Positions 8,883 to 17,875 of a DNA stretch of 53,029 nt are shown piece after piece. Positions within the stretch are counted from its first letter, which is position 1; each line of letters begins with the position of its first letter. Position numbers and translations under genes: made by a program. The notes beneath the pieces are model-generated. The model was given only the letters and a program-made list of their open reading frames with translations, was not told where the DNA came from and did no database searches. Source of the DNA: Shewanella basaltis (lineage in GTDB: Bacteria; Pseudomonadota; Gammaproteobacteria; Enterobacterales; Shewanellaceae); assembly GCF_023283885.1 (NCBI RefSeq), contig NZ_JAKILA010000028.1, forward strand, positions 1 through 53,029. The letters run 5' to 3'.

Positions 8883-10367
8883 GTGTCTCAAGGACTGGTT
8901 ACAGCATCTTATATCGTTGCCGCGGTATTTTTTATTCTCAGCCTAGCTGGGTTATCAAAACAAGAAACGGCTAAAAACGGTAATTTATTTGGCATTATTG
9001 GTATGGCGATTGCGCTGGCAGCCACCATACTCAATCCTGCTACAAGTGGCGTAGAATGGATTATTCTTGCCATGGTCATTGGTGGTGCAATAGGTATCCG
9101 CTTAGCATTAAAAGTTGAAATGACTGAAATGCCAGAGCTTGTCGCTATTTTGCACAGTTTTGTGGGATTAGCTGCCGTATTAGTAGGCTTTAATAGCTTT
9201 ATTGATATACATCCACAACAAGTGTCTGAAATCGTAGTGGTATTAGGGCAAGACCTGAACACGACGCTCGCAACCGCAAAGGCTGCCTTTGTTGAAGCCA
9301 ATCAAGCGCAACAAGCCGAGCACTTAACTGGTGCAATGCTCAACATTCACCTAGTTGAAGTGTTCTTAGGCGTGTTTATTGGCGCAGTCACCTTTACCGG
9401 TTCGATTGTAGCCTTTGCTAAGTTACGCGGGCTTATTTCATCAAAAGCGTTAATGTTACCCCATCGCCATAAGCTTAACTTGCTAGCGGTAGTGGTATCA
9501 TTCATTTTAATGGTGATGTTTGTTCAAGCTGGCGGCGCAATCACGCCACTCATATTGATGACCTTAATTGCCTTCGCATTTGGCTGGCATTTAGTGGCTT
9601 CAATTGGCGGTGCAGATATGCCTGTAGTGGTGTCAATGCTGAACTCATATTCAGGTTGGGCAGCTGCAGCAGCAGGCTTTATGCTGTCAAATGACTTACT
9701 GATTGTGGTCGGCGCACTAGTGGGCTCATCGGGTGCGATTCTGTCTTACATTATGTGTAAAGCAATGAACCGCTCGTTTATTTCAGTCATTGCAGGTGGT
9801 TTTGGTAACGACAGCGCTGCCGCATCGGGCGATGATACGGTTGGCGAATACCGTGAAACCAGTGCTGAAGATGTCGCTGAAATGCTAAAAGCATCAGACT
9901 CAGTCATCATCACACCGGGCTACGGAATGGCAGTTGCGCAAGCGCAATATCCTGTTGCAGAAATCACTAAAAAGTTACGTGCATTAGGCATTAAGGTTCG
10001 CTTTGGTATTCACCCTGTTGCCGGGCGCTTACCTGGCCACATGAACGTACTGCTAGCAGAAGCAAAAGTGCCTTACGATATCGTGCTCGAAATGGACGAA
10101 ATCAACGAAGACTTTAGCGACACTGACACAGTATTAGTGATTGGCGCCAACGATACAGTTAACCCTGCAGCGATGGAAGATCCAAATAGCCCCATCGCCG
10201 GTATGCCAGTACTTGAAGTGTGGAAAGCGCAAAACGTCATTGGTTTTAAACGCTCAATGAACACAGGTTATGCCGGTGTACAAAACCCATTGTTTTTTAA
10301 AGACAATACCCAAATGCTGTTTGGCGATGCCAAAGACAGCGTAGAAGCGATTTTAAAAGCACTGTAG
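8883..10367 (+). CDS. pntB: NAD(P) transhydrogenase, beta subunit
   Basis: Partner of PntA. The N-terminal two thirds are membrane segments forming the proton channel (GWHLVASIGGADMPVVVSML and following). The C-terminal domain III binds NADP(H), with ITPGYGMAVAQAQ and VLVIGANDTVNPAA. It starts with GTG 8883 behind AGGGGTA. At 494 aa it is about 30 residues longer than the E. coli protein as I remember it. The extra residues lie at about 108-150, between VGFNSF and LNIHLVEVFLG, a predominantly hydrophilic helical insert in the loop between two membrane segments. Otherwise the family sequence is intact. A strong terminator follows. Confidence 0.96.
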   Translation: MSQGLVTASYIVAAVFFILSLAGLSKQETAKNGNLFGIIGMAIALAATILNPATSGVEWIILAMVIGGAIGIRLALKVEMTEMPELVAILHSFVGLAAVLVGFNSFIDIHPQQVSEIVVVLGQDLNTTLATAKAAFVEANQAQQAEHLTGAMLNIHLVEVFLGVFIGAVTFTGSIVAFAKLRGLISSKALMLPHRHKLNLLAVVVSFILMVMFVQAGGAITPLILMTLIAFAFGWHLVASIGGADMPVVVSMLNSYSGWAAAAAGFMLSNDLLIVVGALVGSSGAILSYIMCKAMNRSFISVIAGGFGNDSAAASGDDTVGEYRETSAEDVAEMLKASDSVIITPGYGMAVAQAQYPVAEITKKLRALGIKVRFGIHPVAGRLPGHMNVLLAEAKVPYDIVLEMDEINEDFSDTDTVLVIGANDTVNPAAMEDPNSPIAGMPVLEVWKAQNVIGFKRSMNTGYAGVQNPLFFKDNTQMLFGDAKDSVEAILKAL

Positions 10368-10385
10368 TCCATCACTAGCGTAAAA

Positions 10386-10414
10386 AATACCAGCGTATTC
10401 GCTGGTATTTTTTT
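10386..10414 (+). terminator. rho-independent terminator after pntB
   Basis: AATACCAGCG (10386-10395) pairs perfectly with CGCTGGTATT (10400-10409) around a four-base loop, followed by a T-run to 10414. It ends the pntAB transcript 19 bp past the stop. Confidence 0.92.
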
Positions 10415-10468
10415 AGTTAAAAGTTAGTTAAACTAAATAAAGTGACTTTAAAGGATTAATGGTTATTG

Positions 10469-11491
10469 ATGGCATTGCAGGATAATAAAACCCCACAGCA
10501 GCTTGAACTTGAGCAATGTAAGCTCAAGATTAAACAACTAGAGCGTGAGAATAGCCATCTTACCTTAGTAAACAAGCGCATTAACGAGCAACTCAATGCC
10601 GCACTTGACGGTACAGGGCTGTGCCTGTGGGAGCAACATATACCCAGTGGCAACCTAACCATTTTTAATCAGCAATGGGGACATTTACTTGGTTTCACCC
10701 GCCAAGAGCTCCCGGCCCATATCAGCAGCTGGAAAAACAACCTGCACCCTGAAGACAAAGACTGGGTAATTGAAGCATTCGACAATCACATTGCGGGCAA
10801 GTCTGAAACCTACGAGGCTGTGCACCGGATGATCCACAAAGATGGTTCTGTGGCATGGGTATCAGACCGTGGCCGGATCATTGAATACGATATCAATGGC
10901 AAGCCATTGCGTATTATGGGGACACACATAGATGTCACCAAAGAAAAGCGTTACGAAGCAGATTTAGCCAAATTGGCTCACCGCGACCCGCTCACTAACT
11001 TGCTCAATCGTACCGCGCTAGTCAACGCCTTTGAGCAAGAAAAACAACAACAAAAAAAACACCACCTTGGTGCATTATGCTTTATCGACCTTGATGGCTT
11101 TAAAATCATCAACGACCATTTAGGTCATCGTTATGGCGACAGTTTACTGATCCATATTGCCAAAGCGTTAACCCGTTTATGCCAACAGTTTTTTGCACCA
11201 ACCGATGCCACTACGGAGCAATATCGCTTTCATGTGGCACGCTTTGGTGGTGATGAGTTTGTTATTTTAACTCAATGTAACCAGGTTGAACGGCTCACTG
11301 AAATGGCAAACACATTACTGGCCTTATACCGACAACCTATCCAACTTGAAGGCGAAACCATTCGCATTGGATTAAGCATAGGCATCAGTTTATTCGACGA
11401 ACTCGATGAGTTTGCCAATGTGTGCGAGCAAGCAGACAAAGCCATGTACAGCGTCAAAAAACACGGCAAACACAATGTCTTGTTTTGGTAA
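10469..11491 (+). CDS. PAS-GGDEF protein, probable diguanylate cyclase
   Basis: Probably makes cyclic di-GMP from two GTP in response to a signal sensed by a PAS domain. Residues ~1-45 form a charged helical/coiled stretch (QLELEQCKLKIKQLERE). Then a PAS/PAC domain (LNAALDGTGLCLWEQ to LRIMGTHIDVTKEK), then a GGDEF domain from DPLTNLLNRTALV to the end, with the intact active-site motif ARFGGDEFVIL and FIDLDGFKIINDHLGH. I see no RxxD inhibitory site directly before GGDEF and no membrane segment, so it is cytoplasmic. Start is ATG 10469 behind AAGGAT; a TTG three bases earlier is also possible. Monocistronic between the pntB terminator and a separate gene. Confidence 0.9.
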   Translation: MALQDNKTPQQLELEQCKLKIKQLERENSHLTLVNKRINEQLNAALDGTGLCLWEQHIPSGNLTIFNQQWGHLLGFTRQELPAHISSWKNNLHPEDKDWVIEAFDNHIAGKSETYEAVHRMIHKDGSVAWVSDRGRIIEYDINGKPLRIMGTHIDVTKEKRYEADLAKLAHRDPLTNLLNRTALVNAFEQEKQQQKKHHLGALCFIDLDGFKIINDHLGHRYGDSLLIHIAKALTRLCQQFFAPTDATTEQYRFHVARFGGDEFVILTQCNQVERLTEMANTLLALYRQPIQLEGETIRIGLSIGISLFDELDEFANVCEQADKAMYSVKKHGKHNVLFW

Positions 11492-11733
11492 CGACCCACG
11501 AGGCCAATTTCAACTAACGCATACCAATGACCAATATCACGACAACATTAACCTTAACAACACACGCAAGCCATAGTCATCGGGTGAGTTTATTTGACGT
11601 TTTAAAGTAAACTCTCGTGCAATTAAACATTTTATTAATATATTGCTGCCCAAAAGCATGTTTATTGCTGCATAATCTGTAACAAACGGCTGTGCTGAGA
11701 AAGCAAGCAACTGACCAATAAGAATAATTCTTT

Positions 11734-12432
11734 ATGTTTTTATCACCTTATTTTACTAAGCAAGATCAAAGTGTTTTTATCTCTGCCCAGCAGGCAAGTG
11801 ACTTTGCCAAAAAAGTGGCTGAAGACTTCAACCCGATACATGACGTAGGAGCCAAACGCTTTTGTGTACCCGGCGATTTACTGTTTGCATTAGTATTAAC
11901 CGAATACGGGTTAAGCCAAAACATGCAATTTAAATTTGCTGGCATGGTAGGTGATAATGTTGAACTGCATTTAGATAAAAGCGTTACCAGCAAGTTCAGC
12001 ATTTGCGACACCAAAGGGAAAGAATATCTGCATATTGAACGTCAGGGTGAAGTATGCAAGTGCGATGTACAAACCGCCGCATTTATTAAAAGCTACGTGG
12101 CTTTTTCGGGGCTTAATTTTATCCACGTATTAATGCCAATGATGAAGCAACATCAAGTGATGATTAATCCAGATCGTCCATTGGTGATTTACGAAAGCAT
12201 GTCGTTTCACCTTGACCACTTTGACTTTAGCACCATGAGCCTGCACCTTGTTGACCAAACCCTCGCCATTAATGGCAAACGGGGTGATGTCACCCTCACC
12301 TTTGAACTTCAAAGCGAAGGCAAGGTAATAGGCAGTGGTGTAAAAACATTGGTATTGAGCGGTCTTCGTGAATATGACGATGAAAAAGCACAATTATTGT
12401 GTGACGCTTATGAAAGCAGAAAACAAGCGTAA
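11734..12432 (+). CDS. DUF3581 family protein
   Basis: A 232-aa cytoplasmic protein that I recognise as the DUF3581 family, conserved in marine gammaproteobacteria and of unknown function. The N-terminal motif QQASDFAKKVAEDFNPIHD resembles the start of MaoC/hot-dog hydratases (N-P-x-H-D), which suggests a hot-dog fold, but this is inference. No signal peptide or membrane segment. Start ATG 11734; the upstream sequence has only a weak AAGAATAA-type ribosome-binding site. Convergent with the TetR gene. Confidence 0.8.
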   Translation: MFLSPYFTKQDQSVFISAQQASDFAKKVAEDFNPIHDVGAKRFCVPGDLLFALVLTEYGLSQNMQFKFAGMVGDNVELHLDKSVTSKFSICDTKGKEYLHIERQGEVCKCDVQTAAFIKSYVAFSGLNFIHVLMPMMKQHQVMINPDRPLVIYESMSFHLDHFDFSTMSLHLVDQTLAINGKRGDVTLTFELQSEGKVIGSGVKTLVLSGLREYDDEKAQLLCDAYESRKQA

Positions 12433-12439
12433 TGAATAC

Positions 12440-12479
12440 CCCCAAACAACCTGAACACGTATGTTCAAGTTGATTGGGG
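12440..12479. terminator. long palindrome, probable terminator and possible MITE relic
   Basis: CCCCAAACAACCTGAACA and TGTTCAAGTTGATTGGGG form an 18-bp near-perfect palindrome (16 of 18 pairs) around four bases, directly after the DUF3581 gene. The downstream strand reads GATAATAAAA, so the U-tract is poor. One arm matches the terminal repeat of the element at 31407 at about 19 of 21 positions, so it may be two element ends joined. Confidence 0.6.
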
Positions 12480-12482
12480 ATA

Positions 12483-12520
12483 ATAAAAACGCGAGCAACG
12501 CATTATTGCGCAGCTCGCGT
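12483..12520 (-). terminator. terminator facing the TetR gene
   Basis: On the minus strand ACGCGAGC and GCTCGCGT arms (12513-12520 and 12489-12496) enclose a further GC-rich stem, followed by UUUUUA. It would stop transcription from the TetR-family gene, 170 bp past its end. Confidence 0.6.
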
Positions 12521-12689
12521 GAATATCATTAATCTGCACCATTTAGCATAAAGTTTGATGCTTACGGTATGGGTAATGATAGTCCGTTGTTTTATTGATC
12601 ATAGCGCCAATTTAAACTCCGGAGTGTTACTTACAAGGTAAAATGACTTAGTAGTCAAATTTTATGTTTTATGCTCTACGATTGCTTGC

Positions 12690-13163
12690 CTATGACGCCG
12701 ACTGCCCCTCTTGTAGCAGTGCTAATGCACTGTGCCCAATCAGTTGCTCAACACATTGGCTCCCAGCCATAGCAAGATGACGCTCAGCGGTCTCTCTTAC
12801 TAAGTTGAGTGATTTAAGTGTTTTAACACTGTCATCTACATTACCGCACAAACTAAAAAATAGTTTTAACACGGCTTTGCGCTCTGGATGTTGCATCAAT
12901 GCAACCCAAGATTGCTGTAAAGACTCGAGCGAAGAAAAATCTACACCTTCAATAAAAAACTGCCCAATGCGCTCATCTAAACGCACTAAAAACTCTGTTT
13001 TTCGTGGAAAGTGATGACTAATACCCGTTCGACTTACTCCTGTCGCAGCAGAAAGAGTGGTATAAGACATGGCTTCAAAACCAATCGTGAGGATTTGTTT
13101 AAAGGCTTCATCTAAAATTTGGTTGACGGTTAACTCAGTTTCAACGCGTGAACGCTTGGCCAT
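12690..13163 (-). CDS. TetR-family transcriptional regulator (short)
   Basis: An N-terminal TetR helix-turn-helix is clear at about residues 14-58: ILDEAFKQILTIGFEAMSYTTLS, then AATGVSRTGISHHFPRKTEFL, the typical recognition helix and H-x-F-x-x-K turn. The C-terminal ligand domain is only about 100 residues, so at 157 aa the protein is shorter than the usual 190-210. The frame ends cleanly at EGQSAS with no sign of a frameshift. No neighbouring divergent gene identifies its target; the nearest upstream gene is 250 bp away and on the same strand. Start ATG 13163, preceded by AGAGAG. Confidence 0.85.
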   Translation of the reverse strand: MAKRSRVETELTVNQILDEAFKQILTIGFEAMSYTTLSAATGVSRTGISHHFPRKTEFLVRLDERIGQFFIEGVDFSSLESLQQSWVALMQHPERKAVLKLFFSLCGNVDDSVKTLKSLNLVRETAERHLAMAGSQCVEQLIGHSALALLQEGQSAS

Positions 13164-13412
13164 AAACTTGGTCTCTCTAATTATTTTTGGAGCAAGAGCT
13201 TAACAGACCAAACTAGAAAATTCTGCTAAGAATCAGCAAATTTACAACATTTTTAACCGTACAATATCCAGAAAGTCACAGTAAAACAGAATATTATCGC
13301 GATAACGAATGGTTTACCCCTTGAAAATCAAAGGTTATAGAAATTGTCTGACAATTGGTTGTCGTACGGTAAAAAATGACGGTGATTTATTTGAGTTACA
13401 AAGCGTTACAAA

Positions 13413-14348
13413 TTACTCAACGGTACTGAATTGATTTTGAAGCCAGTGCTGTGCGGGCGCTTTACCCATCAGCTGTTCCAGCGTAGGTAAAAGCACCTCG
13501 ATCAACTTAGGTTGACGCCAAAACATATACCCAGGCAAAGGTTGTACAACGCCAGCACCAAAGGTGCGCTGTACCAAACTTGAAAACTCAGCCATATCTC
13601 GTGACGACCATGAAGGCATTAACGGAAATACCGCAGCGATAAAATCATCATACAGAATAAAATCCTGTAATTGTGTCACATTGTAGTGAGTTAAAACGAC
13701 TTGTAACTGAGGAGAGCTCCAGTGAGACAAATTATCACTATCATTAATTAACGCCAGATTACGACGATGAAACTGCTGCCAAGCAAGATCCAAATCTGAA
13801 TAATGCTGTGCAATTTGCCACAATAAATATAAGTCCGCTAACCACTCATGCTGATACTCAGTTAATGCCCCTGGTAATAGCTTGTTTTGTAGACGAATAT
13901 TGTGTAAATGGCCAATTTCATGCCAAAGCGTTAATTGCGCCTGTTGCACTAACGGCAGTTGATAGGTTGTTAATCCGATAGAGCCACTTTGTACCAGCAC
14001 ATCTTTCGTTGGATTTACCACAATAATACCCGCAATAACATCATCATCTGCCGACAACACCATCGCACTTTTATAGCCTATCGCGCGCCGGATGGCTTGC
14101 GGCGAAAACCCACGCTGTTGCTGTAGGCGCTGCGGTAATAGCTGTAAACAAGTGGTTAATTGAGGCAAATGACAAATTAATGCTCGCTTGATACCAATAT
14201 CGGTAAAGCGCCCCTGAGAATGAGACAACACAGTGACAACATCGTTAGGCACAGTTGATGATGCGGTAGTTGTCGATAAGGTTTCACTGGCAACGCTTGA
14301 GCAGTAACCGATAAGGCCGAGGAATAACCATTGCCAGTGTTTAACCAT
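13413..14348 (-). CDS. exported protein with HExxH motif, function unknown
   Basis: The N-terminus MVKHWQWLFLGLIGYCSSVASE is a signal peptide, possibly cleaved after VAS. A zinc-protease-like motif, LWHEIGHLHN (His-Glu-x-x-His), sits in the middle of the protein, about residue 143, followed by EYQHEWLADLYLLW, in which the Glu or Asp could be a third ligand. This suggests a periplasmic metallopeptidase of gluzincin type, but I do not recognise the family. It begins three bases after the hldE stop, so it is transcribed and probably translated with hldE. A role in the cell envelope is plausible only by context. Confidence 0.75.
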   Translation of the reverse strand: MVKHWQWLFLGLIGYCSSVASETLSTTTASSTVPNDVVTVLSHSQGRFTDIGIKRALICHLPQLTTCLQLLPQRLQQQRGFSPQAIRRAIGYKSAMVLSADDDVIAGIIVVNPTKDVLVQSGSIGLTTYQLPLVQQAQLTLWHEIGHLHNIRLQNKLLPGALTEYQHEWLADLYLLWQIAQHYSDLDLAWQQFHRRNLALINDSDNLSHWSSPQLQVVLTHYNVTQLQDFILYDDFIAAVFPLMPSWSSRDMAEFSSLVQRTFGAGVVQPLPGYMFWRQPKLIEVLLPTLEQLMGKAPAQHWLQNQFSTVE

Positions 14349-14351
14349 GAC

Positions 14352-15782
14352 TTATTTTTTCGACATAATATTTTGGATTATCGCTGTGGTTGATACCCCT
14401 TCCTCAAACCCTAGCACCTCAACCTTGCCACCTGCTGCAATCACTTCTGCACCACCAGCAATATCTTCAACTTTATAATCGCCCCCTTTCACCAAGGCGT
14501 CAGGTAATAAACGGGCAATTATCCGTTGTGGGGTATCTTCCGTAAAAGGCACCACCCAATCGACCGAGGCTAAACCTGCCAATACAGCCATACGGCGGTC
14601 AACCGGATTGACTGGGCGACCAGGGCCTTTTAAACGAGTCACAGACTCATCACTGTTAACCGCCACAATTAAACGGTCACCTAATGCTTTTGCTTGCTGT
14701 AAATAACTCACATGACCTGCATGTAAAATATCAAAGCAGCCATTGGTCATCACAATACGCTCACCACGTAAACGCGCTTGCTCCATGGCATAAGCTAACT
14801 GATCTTCAGTCATCACACCAAAACCTGACTCGCCATGATTGAGCGCCAATGCTTGAATAAGCTCAATACGGCTAACCGTTGACGTGCCTAACTTACCCAC
14901 AACCACACCTGCTGCAGTATTGGCTATTGCACAGGCTTGCGCCAAATTAGCCCCTGCGGCAATTGAAGTGGCTAATGCAGAAATCACCGTATCTCCCGCC
15001 CCCGTGACGTCATACACTTCACGGGCAACAGTAGGAATATGCAATTCAGGCTGGTCTTTGGACACTAAGGTCATGCCTTTTTCAGACCGTGTCACTAGAA
15101 TGGCGTTAAAGTCGTGTTGCTTAATTAAAGCCTGCGCTTTTTCGATTAAATCAGACTCACTGGTTACGCTACCGACAACCGCTTCAAATTCGCTCATATT
15201 AGGCGTGATAAGCGACGCACCGTGATAACGTGAAAAGTCATGGCCTTTAGGGTCAACCAATACAGTCACCCCTTTGGCACGAGCTTTGGCAATAACGTCT
15301 TTGGGTTCGTTAATCGCGCCTTTAGCGTAGTCAGACAGCACTAACACATCAACCTTATCTAGCATGGCTTCACTTTGGGCAAACAATGCTTGGCTGCTGG
15401 CTTTGTCGAACGACTCCTCAAAATCCAAACGGATTAATTGTTGGTTGCGCGACAACACTCGTAATTTTGTAATCGTCGGTTTATCTGCAACACTCAGCCA
15501 TTGCGGCTCAACCCCAAACACTTTAACAGCTTGTGTTAGCGCCTGTGCGGTTTCGTCTTGTCCCACAAGCCCAGCTAAATGAACATGCCCGCCCAAAGCT
15601 GCAATATTTAATGCCACGTTGGCAGCGCCACCGGGCCTATCTTCAATTTGATTAATTTTAACAACAGGCACTGGCGCTTCGGGAGAAATGCGTCCAGTTG
15701 GACCCACCCAATAGCGATCCAACATGACATCCCCAATCACTAAAATACGCGCGTTTTCAAACGCTGGCAGAGAAACCTTCAT
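14352..15782 (-). CDS. hldE: bifunctional D-beta-heptose 7-phosphate kinase / D-beta-heptose 1-phosphate adenylyltransferase
   Basis: Two steps in making ADP-heptose for the lipopolysaccharide inner core. The N-terminal PfkB-type kinase (about residues 1-318) shows GGAANVALNIAALGG and the catalytic VYDVTGAGDTVI. The C-terminal nucleotidyltransferase (about 340-476) shows MTNGCFDILHAGHVSYL with the HxGH motif and VNSDESVTRLKGPGRP. Start is ATG 15782 (MKVSLPAFENARILVIGDVM), giving 476 aa against 477 in E. coli; an ATG seven codons upstream is less likely. Divergent from the acyltransferase gene at 15888, with about 105 bp for both promoters. Confidence 0.96.
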   Translation of the reverse strand: MKVSLPAFENARILVIGDVMLDRYWVGPTGRISPEAPVPVVKINQIEDRPGGAANVALNIAALGGHVHLAGLVGQDETAQALTQAVKVFGVEPQWLSVADKPTITKLRVLSRNQQLIRLDFEESFDKASSQALFAQSEAMLDKVDVLVLSDYAKGAINEPKDVIAKARAKGVTVLVDPKGHDFSRYHGASLITPNMSEFEAVVGSVTSESDLIEKAQALIKQHDFNAILVTRSEKGMTLVSKDQPELHIPTVAREVYDVTGAGDTVISALATSIAAGANLAQACAIANTAAGVVVGKLGTSTVSRIELIQALALNHGESGFGVMTEDQLAYAMEQARLRGERIVMTNGCFDILHAGHVSYLQQAKALGDRLIVAVNSDESVTRLKGPGRPVNPVDRRMAVLAGLASVDWVVPFTEDTPQRIIARLLPDALVKGGDYKVEDIAGGAEVIAAGGKVEVLGFEEGVSTTAIIQNIMSKK

Positions 15783-15887
15783 TGTGTATTCACTGTGTTG
15801 CAAAAATTTAACCGCAATTGTACCTAATTTTCATCAGAATAATGAGTTAGAATAACAAATAATTTTTGTGAACAAGACGAGTGAGCT

Positions 15888-16814
15888 GTGGTCGAAAAAG
15901 CCGAATTTTCTTCTAATTTATACCATCCTAAACATTGGCCGATGTGGTTTGGCGTATTATTAATGCGCACAACACTATTACTGCCCTTGCGTTGGCAAAT
16001 GAAAATGGGCACAAATATTGGCCGTTTAGTTAAAATATTTGCAAAAGGTCGTGTGCACACCGCTCGTCGCAATATTGATTTGTGTTTTCCTGACATGAGC
16101 GACACAGACAAACAGCAACTTCTTGACAATACCTTTGAGGAAACTGGCAAAGCATTATTTGACACCATTAATGCGTGGTGGTGGTCAAACGAGCGTGTTC
16201 AAAAACACATGACCATAAAAGGCACAGAGCATGTCAGTAACAGTTTAGACAGTGGCAAAGGGGTGATTTTATTTGCCGTGCATTGCTTACCATTGGAAAT
16301 GGGCGCACGTATTTTTGGCCAATTTGCCCCCGGTATTGGCGTTTATCGCCCCCATAACAATCCAGTCATGGAGTATTTACAAGTAAAAGGCCGCTTGCGC
16401 TCTAATAAAGGCCTAGTACCTAAACGCGATGTCCGCCAAATGATCCGCAGTTTGCGTAATCCCGATGTTATCTGGTACACCGCCGATCAAGATTTTGGCC
16501 GCTCAAGTGCGGTGTTTATCCCGTTTTTTGCCGTACCAGACGCGGCAACCATTACCGGTGCTACCTCGCTTGCCCGTTTAGGCAAAGCTAACGTGTTGCC
16601 TTTCTTTGTTGAGCGTAACGCCGATGACACCGGCTATAATCTCGAAATTATGCCCGCTCTTGACAACTTCCCTGGCGACAACGAAACCGATGATGCTATT
16701 CGTGGTAATCAAATTGTTGAGCAATTAATTAATCGCAACCGCAACCAATACATGTGGTTACATCGCCGCTTTAAAACACGCCCAATTAAAGGCTCGCCGT
16801 CATTGTATAAGTAA
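15888..16814 (+). CDS. lipid A biosynthesis acyltransferase (LpxL/LpxM family)
   Basis: Transfers a secondary acyl chain to the lipid A precursor at the inner membrane. The catalytic H-x4-E motif is visible as HCLPLEMG at about residues 126-131, followed by the family blocks GVYRPHNNPVMEYLQ, VWYTADQDFG-type (here VIWYTADQDFGR) and FFAVPDAATITGATSLAR. An N-terminal hydrophobic segment (MWFGVLLMRTTLLLPLRW) anchors it. The 308 aa match the family. It starts with GTG 15888. I cannot decide between LpxL, LpxM and LpxP from sequence alone. Its position beside hldE fits lipopolysaccharide synthesis. Confidence 0.9.
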   Translation: MVEKAEFSSNLYHPKHWPMWFGVLLMRTTLLLPLRWQMKMGTNIGRLVKIFAKGRVHTARRNIDLCFPDMSDTDKQQLLDNTFEETGKALFDTINAWWWSNERVQKHMTIKGTEHVSNSLDSGKGVILFAVHCLPLEMGARIFGQFAPGIGVYRPHNNPVMEYLQVKGRLRSNKGLVPKRDVRQMIRSLRNPDVIWYTADQDFGRSSAVFIPFFAVPDAATITGATSLARLGKANVLPFFVERNADDTGYNLEIMPALDNFPGDNETDDAIRGNQIVEQLINRNRNQYMWLHRRFKTRPIKGSPSLYK

Positions 16815-16819
16815 TCTTT

Positions 16820-16851
16820 ACTATTAACGCGCCCTTAGGCGCGTTAATAGT
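16820..16851. terminator. bidirectional hairpin between convergent genes
   Basis: ACTATTAACGCGCC (16820-16833) and GGCGCGTTAATAGT (16838-16851) pair perfectly over 14 bp around CTTA, between the acyltransferase gene and a convergent small gene. It lacks a long U-tract. Confidence 0.7.
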
Positions 16852-16874
16852 ATGCACAACAAGCCCATCTGTAT

Positions 16875-17261
16875 TTAGGTCTTTTTAGTAGCAAACTCAA
16901 ACTCTTGTGATATATGGGACGCTTTAAACCCTGCTGGGTTTTGCATTAAATTGGTCGCGATAAAATCTGCTGCCATGCCAAAGGGCTTAGGATTAATTTG
17001 GCGCGTAAACTCGACCCCTTCGGCAGATTTCGCACTAAGATAGTCATAGGCTAAACGATTACACTCAACAACCCAATCGGCTGTGACACTGGCAGCTTCT
17101 GTTTTGGGTAGGCAACTTAACCCAATTGAATCCTCATGGTGTGTAATCGACAGCTCAACAAGTTGCCCTTGAGTCGACTGGACATCTTGGTTGTCGGCCT
17201 CGGCTAACATTGACATCATGCCACCTAAACCACACACTAACACCGCACTTGATAGTTTCAT
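16875..17261 (-). CDS. small exported protein of unknown function (128 aa)
   Basis: The N-terminus MKLSSAVLVCGLGGMMSMLA, followed by EADN, reads as a signal peptide. The mature part is soluble with two cysteines (GLSCLP and VECNRL) that could form a disulfide. I do not recognise a family. Start ATG 17261 is preceded by AGGGAGTT, a good ribosome-binding site. Single gene. Confidence 0.65.
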   Translation of the reverse strand: MKLSSAVLVCGLGGMMSMLAEADNQDVQSTQGQLVELSITHHEDSIGLSCLPKTEAASVTADWVVECNRLAYDYLSAKSAEGVEFTRQINPKPFGMAADFIATNLMQNPAGFKASHISQEFEFATKKT

Positions 17262-17390
17262 ATTAACTCCCTTTAATACATATTGTTGTCGCGTAAAATA
17301 TCATCAATATGGCAATAATATATCAACTTAATGATCAACATAATCCCCTGCATAACAATCCATCTATAAATGGGGTATTAATACCATTGC

Positions 17391-17645
17391 GCATTAATAA
17401 GTGACTACTCAGAATGCGTCCAGCGGTTTTTGATTAAGGCGTCGCTATGTAGTCATGGTTGTTCCCTTTCAAATAGCGAGAACGTAAAGCAAAAGCGGCT
17501 GGGGCATTCCTTTTTGGCGAGTGTTAAAAGGGCTTACACTGCGTTGCATGACTTCGAAAGAGAATCACTATTCATTCAGTCATTCGCCTTGTTTAAGCCC
17601 TTTTAAATTCTCGCAAAGAGATCACTTACTAACGCGCAATGGTAT
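17391..17645. mobile_element. MITE-like element with ACCATTGCGC termini
   Basis: Terminal inverted repeats of at least 22 bp: ACCATTGCGCATTAATAAGTGA at the left, and at the right the complement of ACCATTGCGCGTTAGTAAGTGA (20 of 22 match). Inside lies a second inverted repeat, GCGAGTGTTAAAAGGGCTTA near 17519-17538 against AAGCCCTTTTAAATTCTCGC near 17596-17615. No credible gene. It fills most of the 614-bp gap between the small exported-protein gene and the nitroreductase. The target duplication is unclear, possibly TA. Confidence 0.7.
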
Positions 17646-17875
17646 AACCACCGAAAGTATGAATTGCACTTACCACTCTTTATTTACAAAACATCAGCCA
17701 ACAAAAAGTAACCTGTTTTTACCCGAACCTTTCAGGTAGCGCTTTTGACCATTTTTATTTATCAAGGTGTGATAAAAACAACACATCAACCTCTCTGTCG
17801 CACACTTGTATATAAATAATGGCCAACCATTGGCAGCAAAAAACGTAAAAGTTCAGCAGGCGCTATAGATTTCCC

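Noticed and set aside
17521..17739. A 72-codon plus-strand frame
   Set aside because: It starts inside the ACCATTGCGC-ended element and runs out of it; composition is not protein-like.
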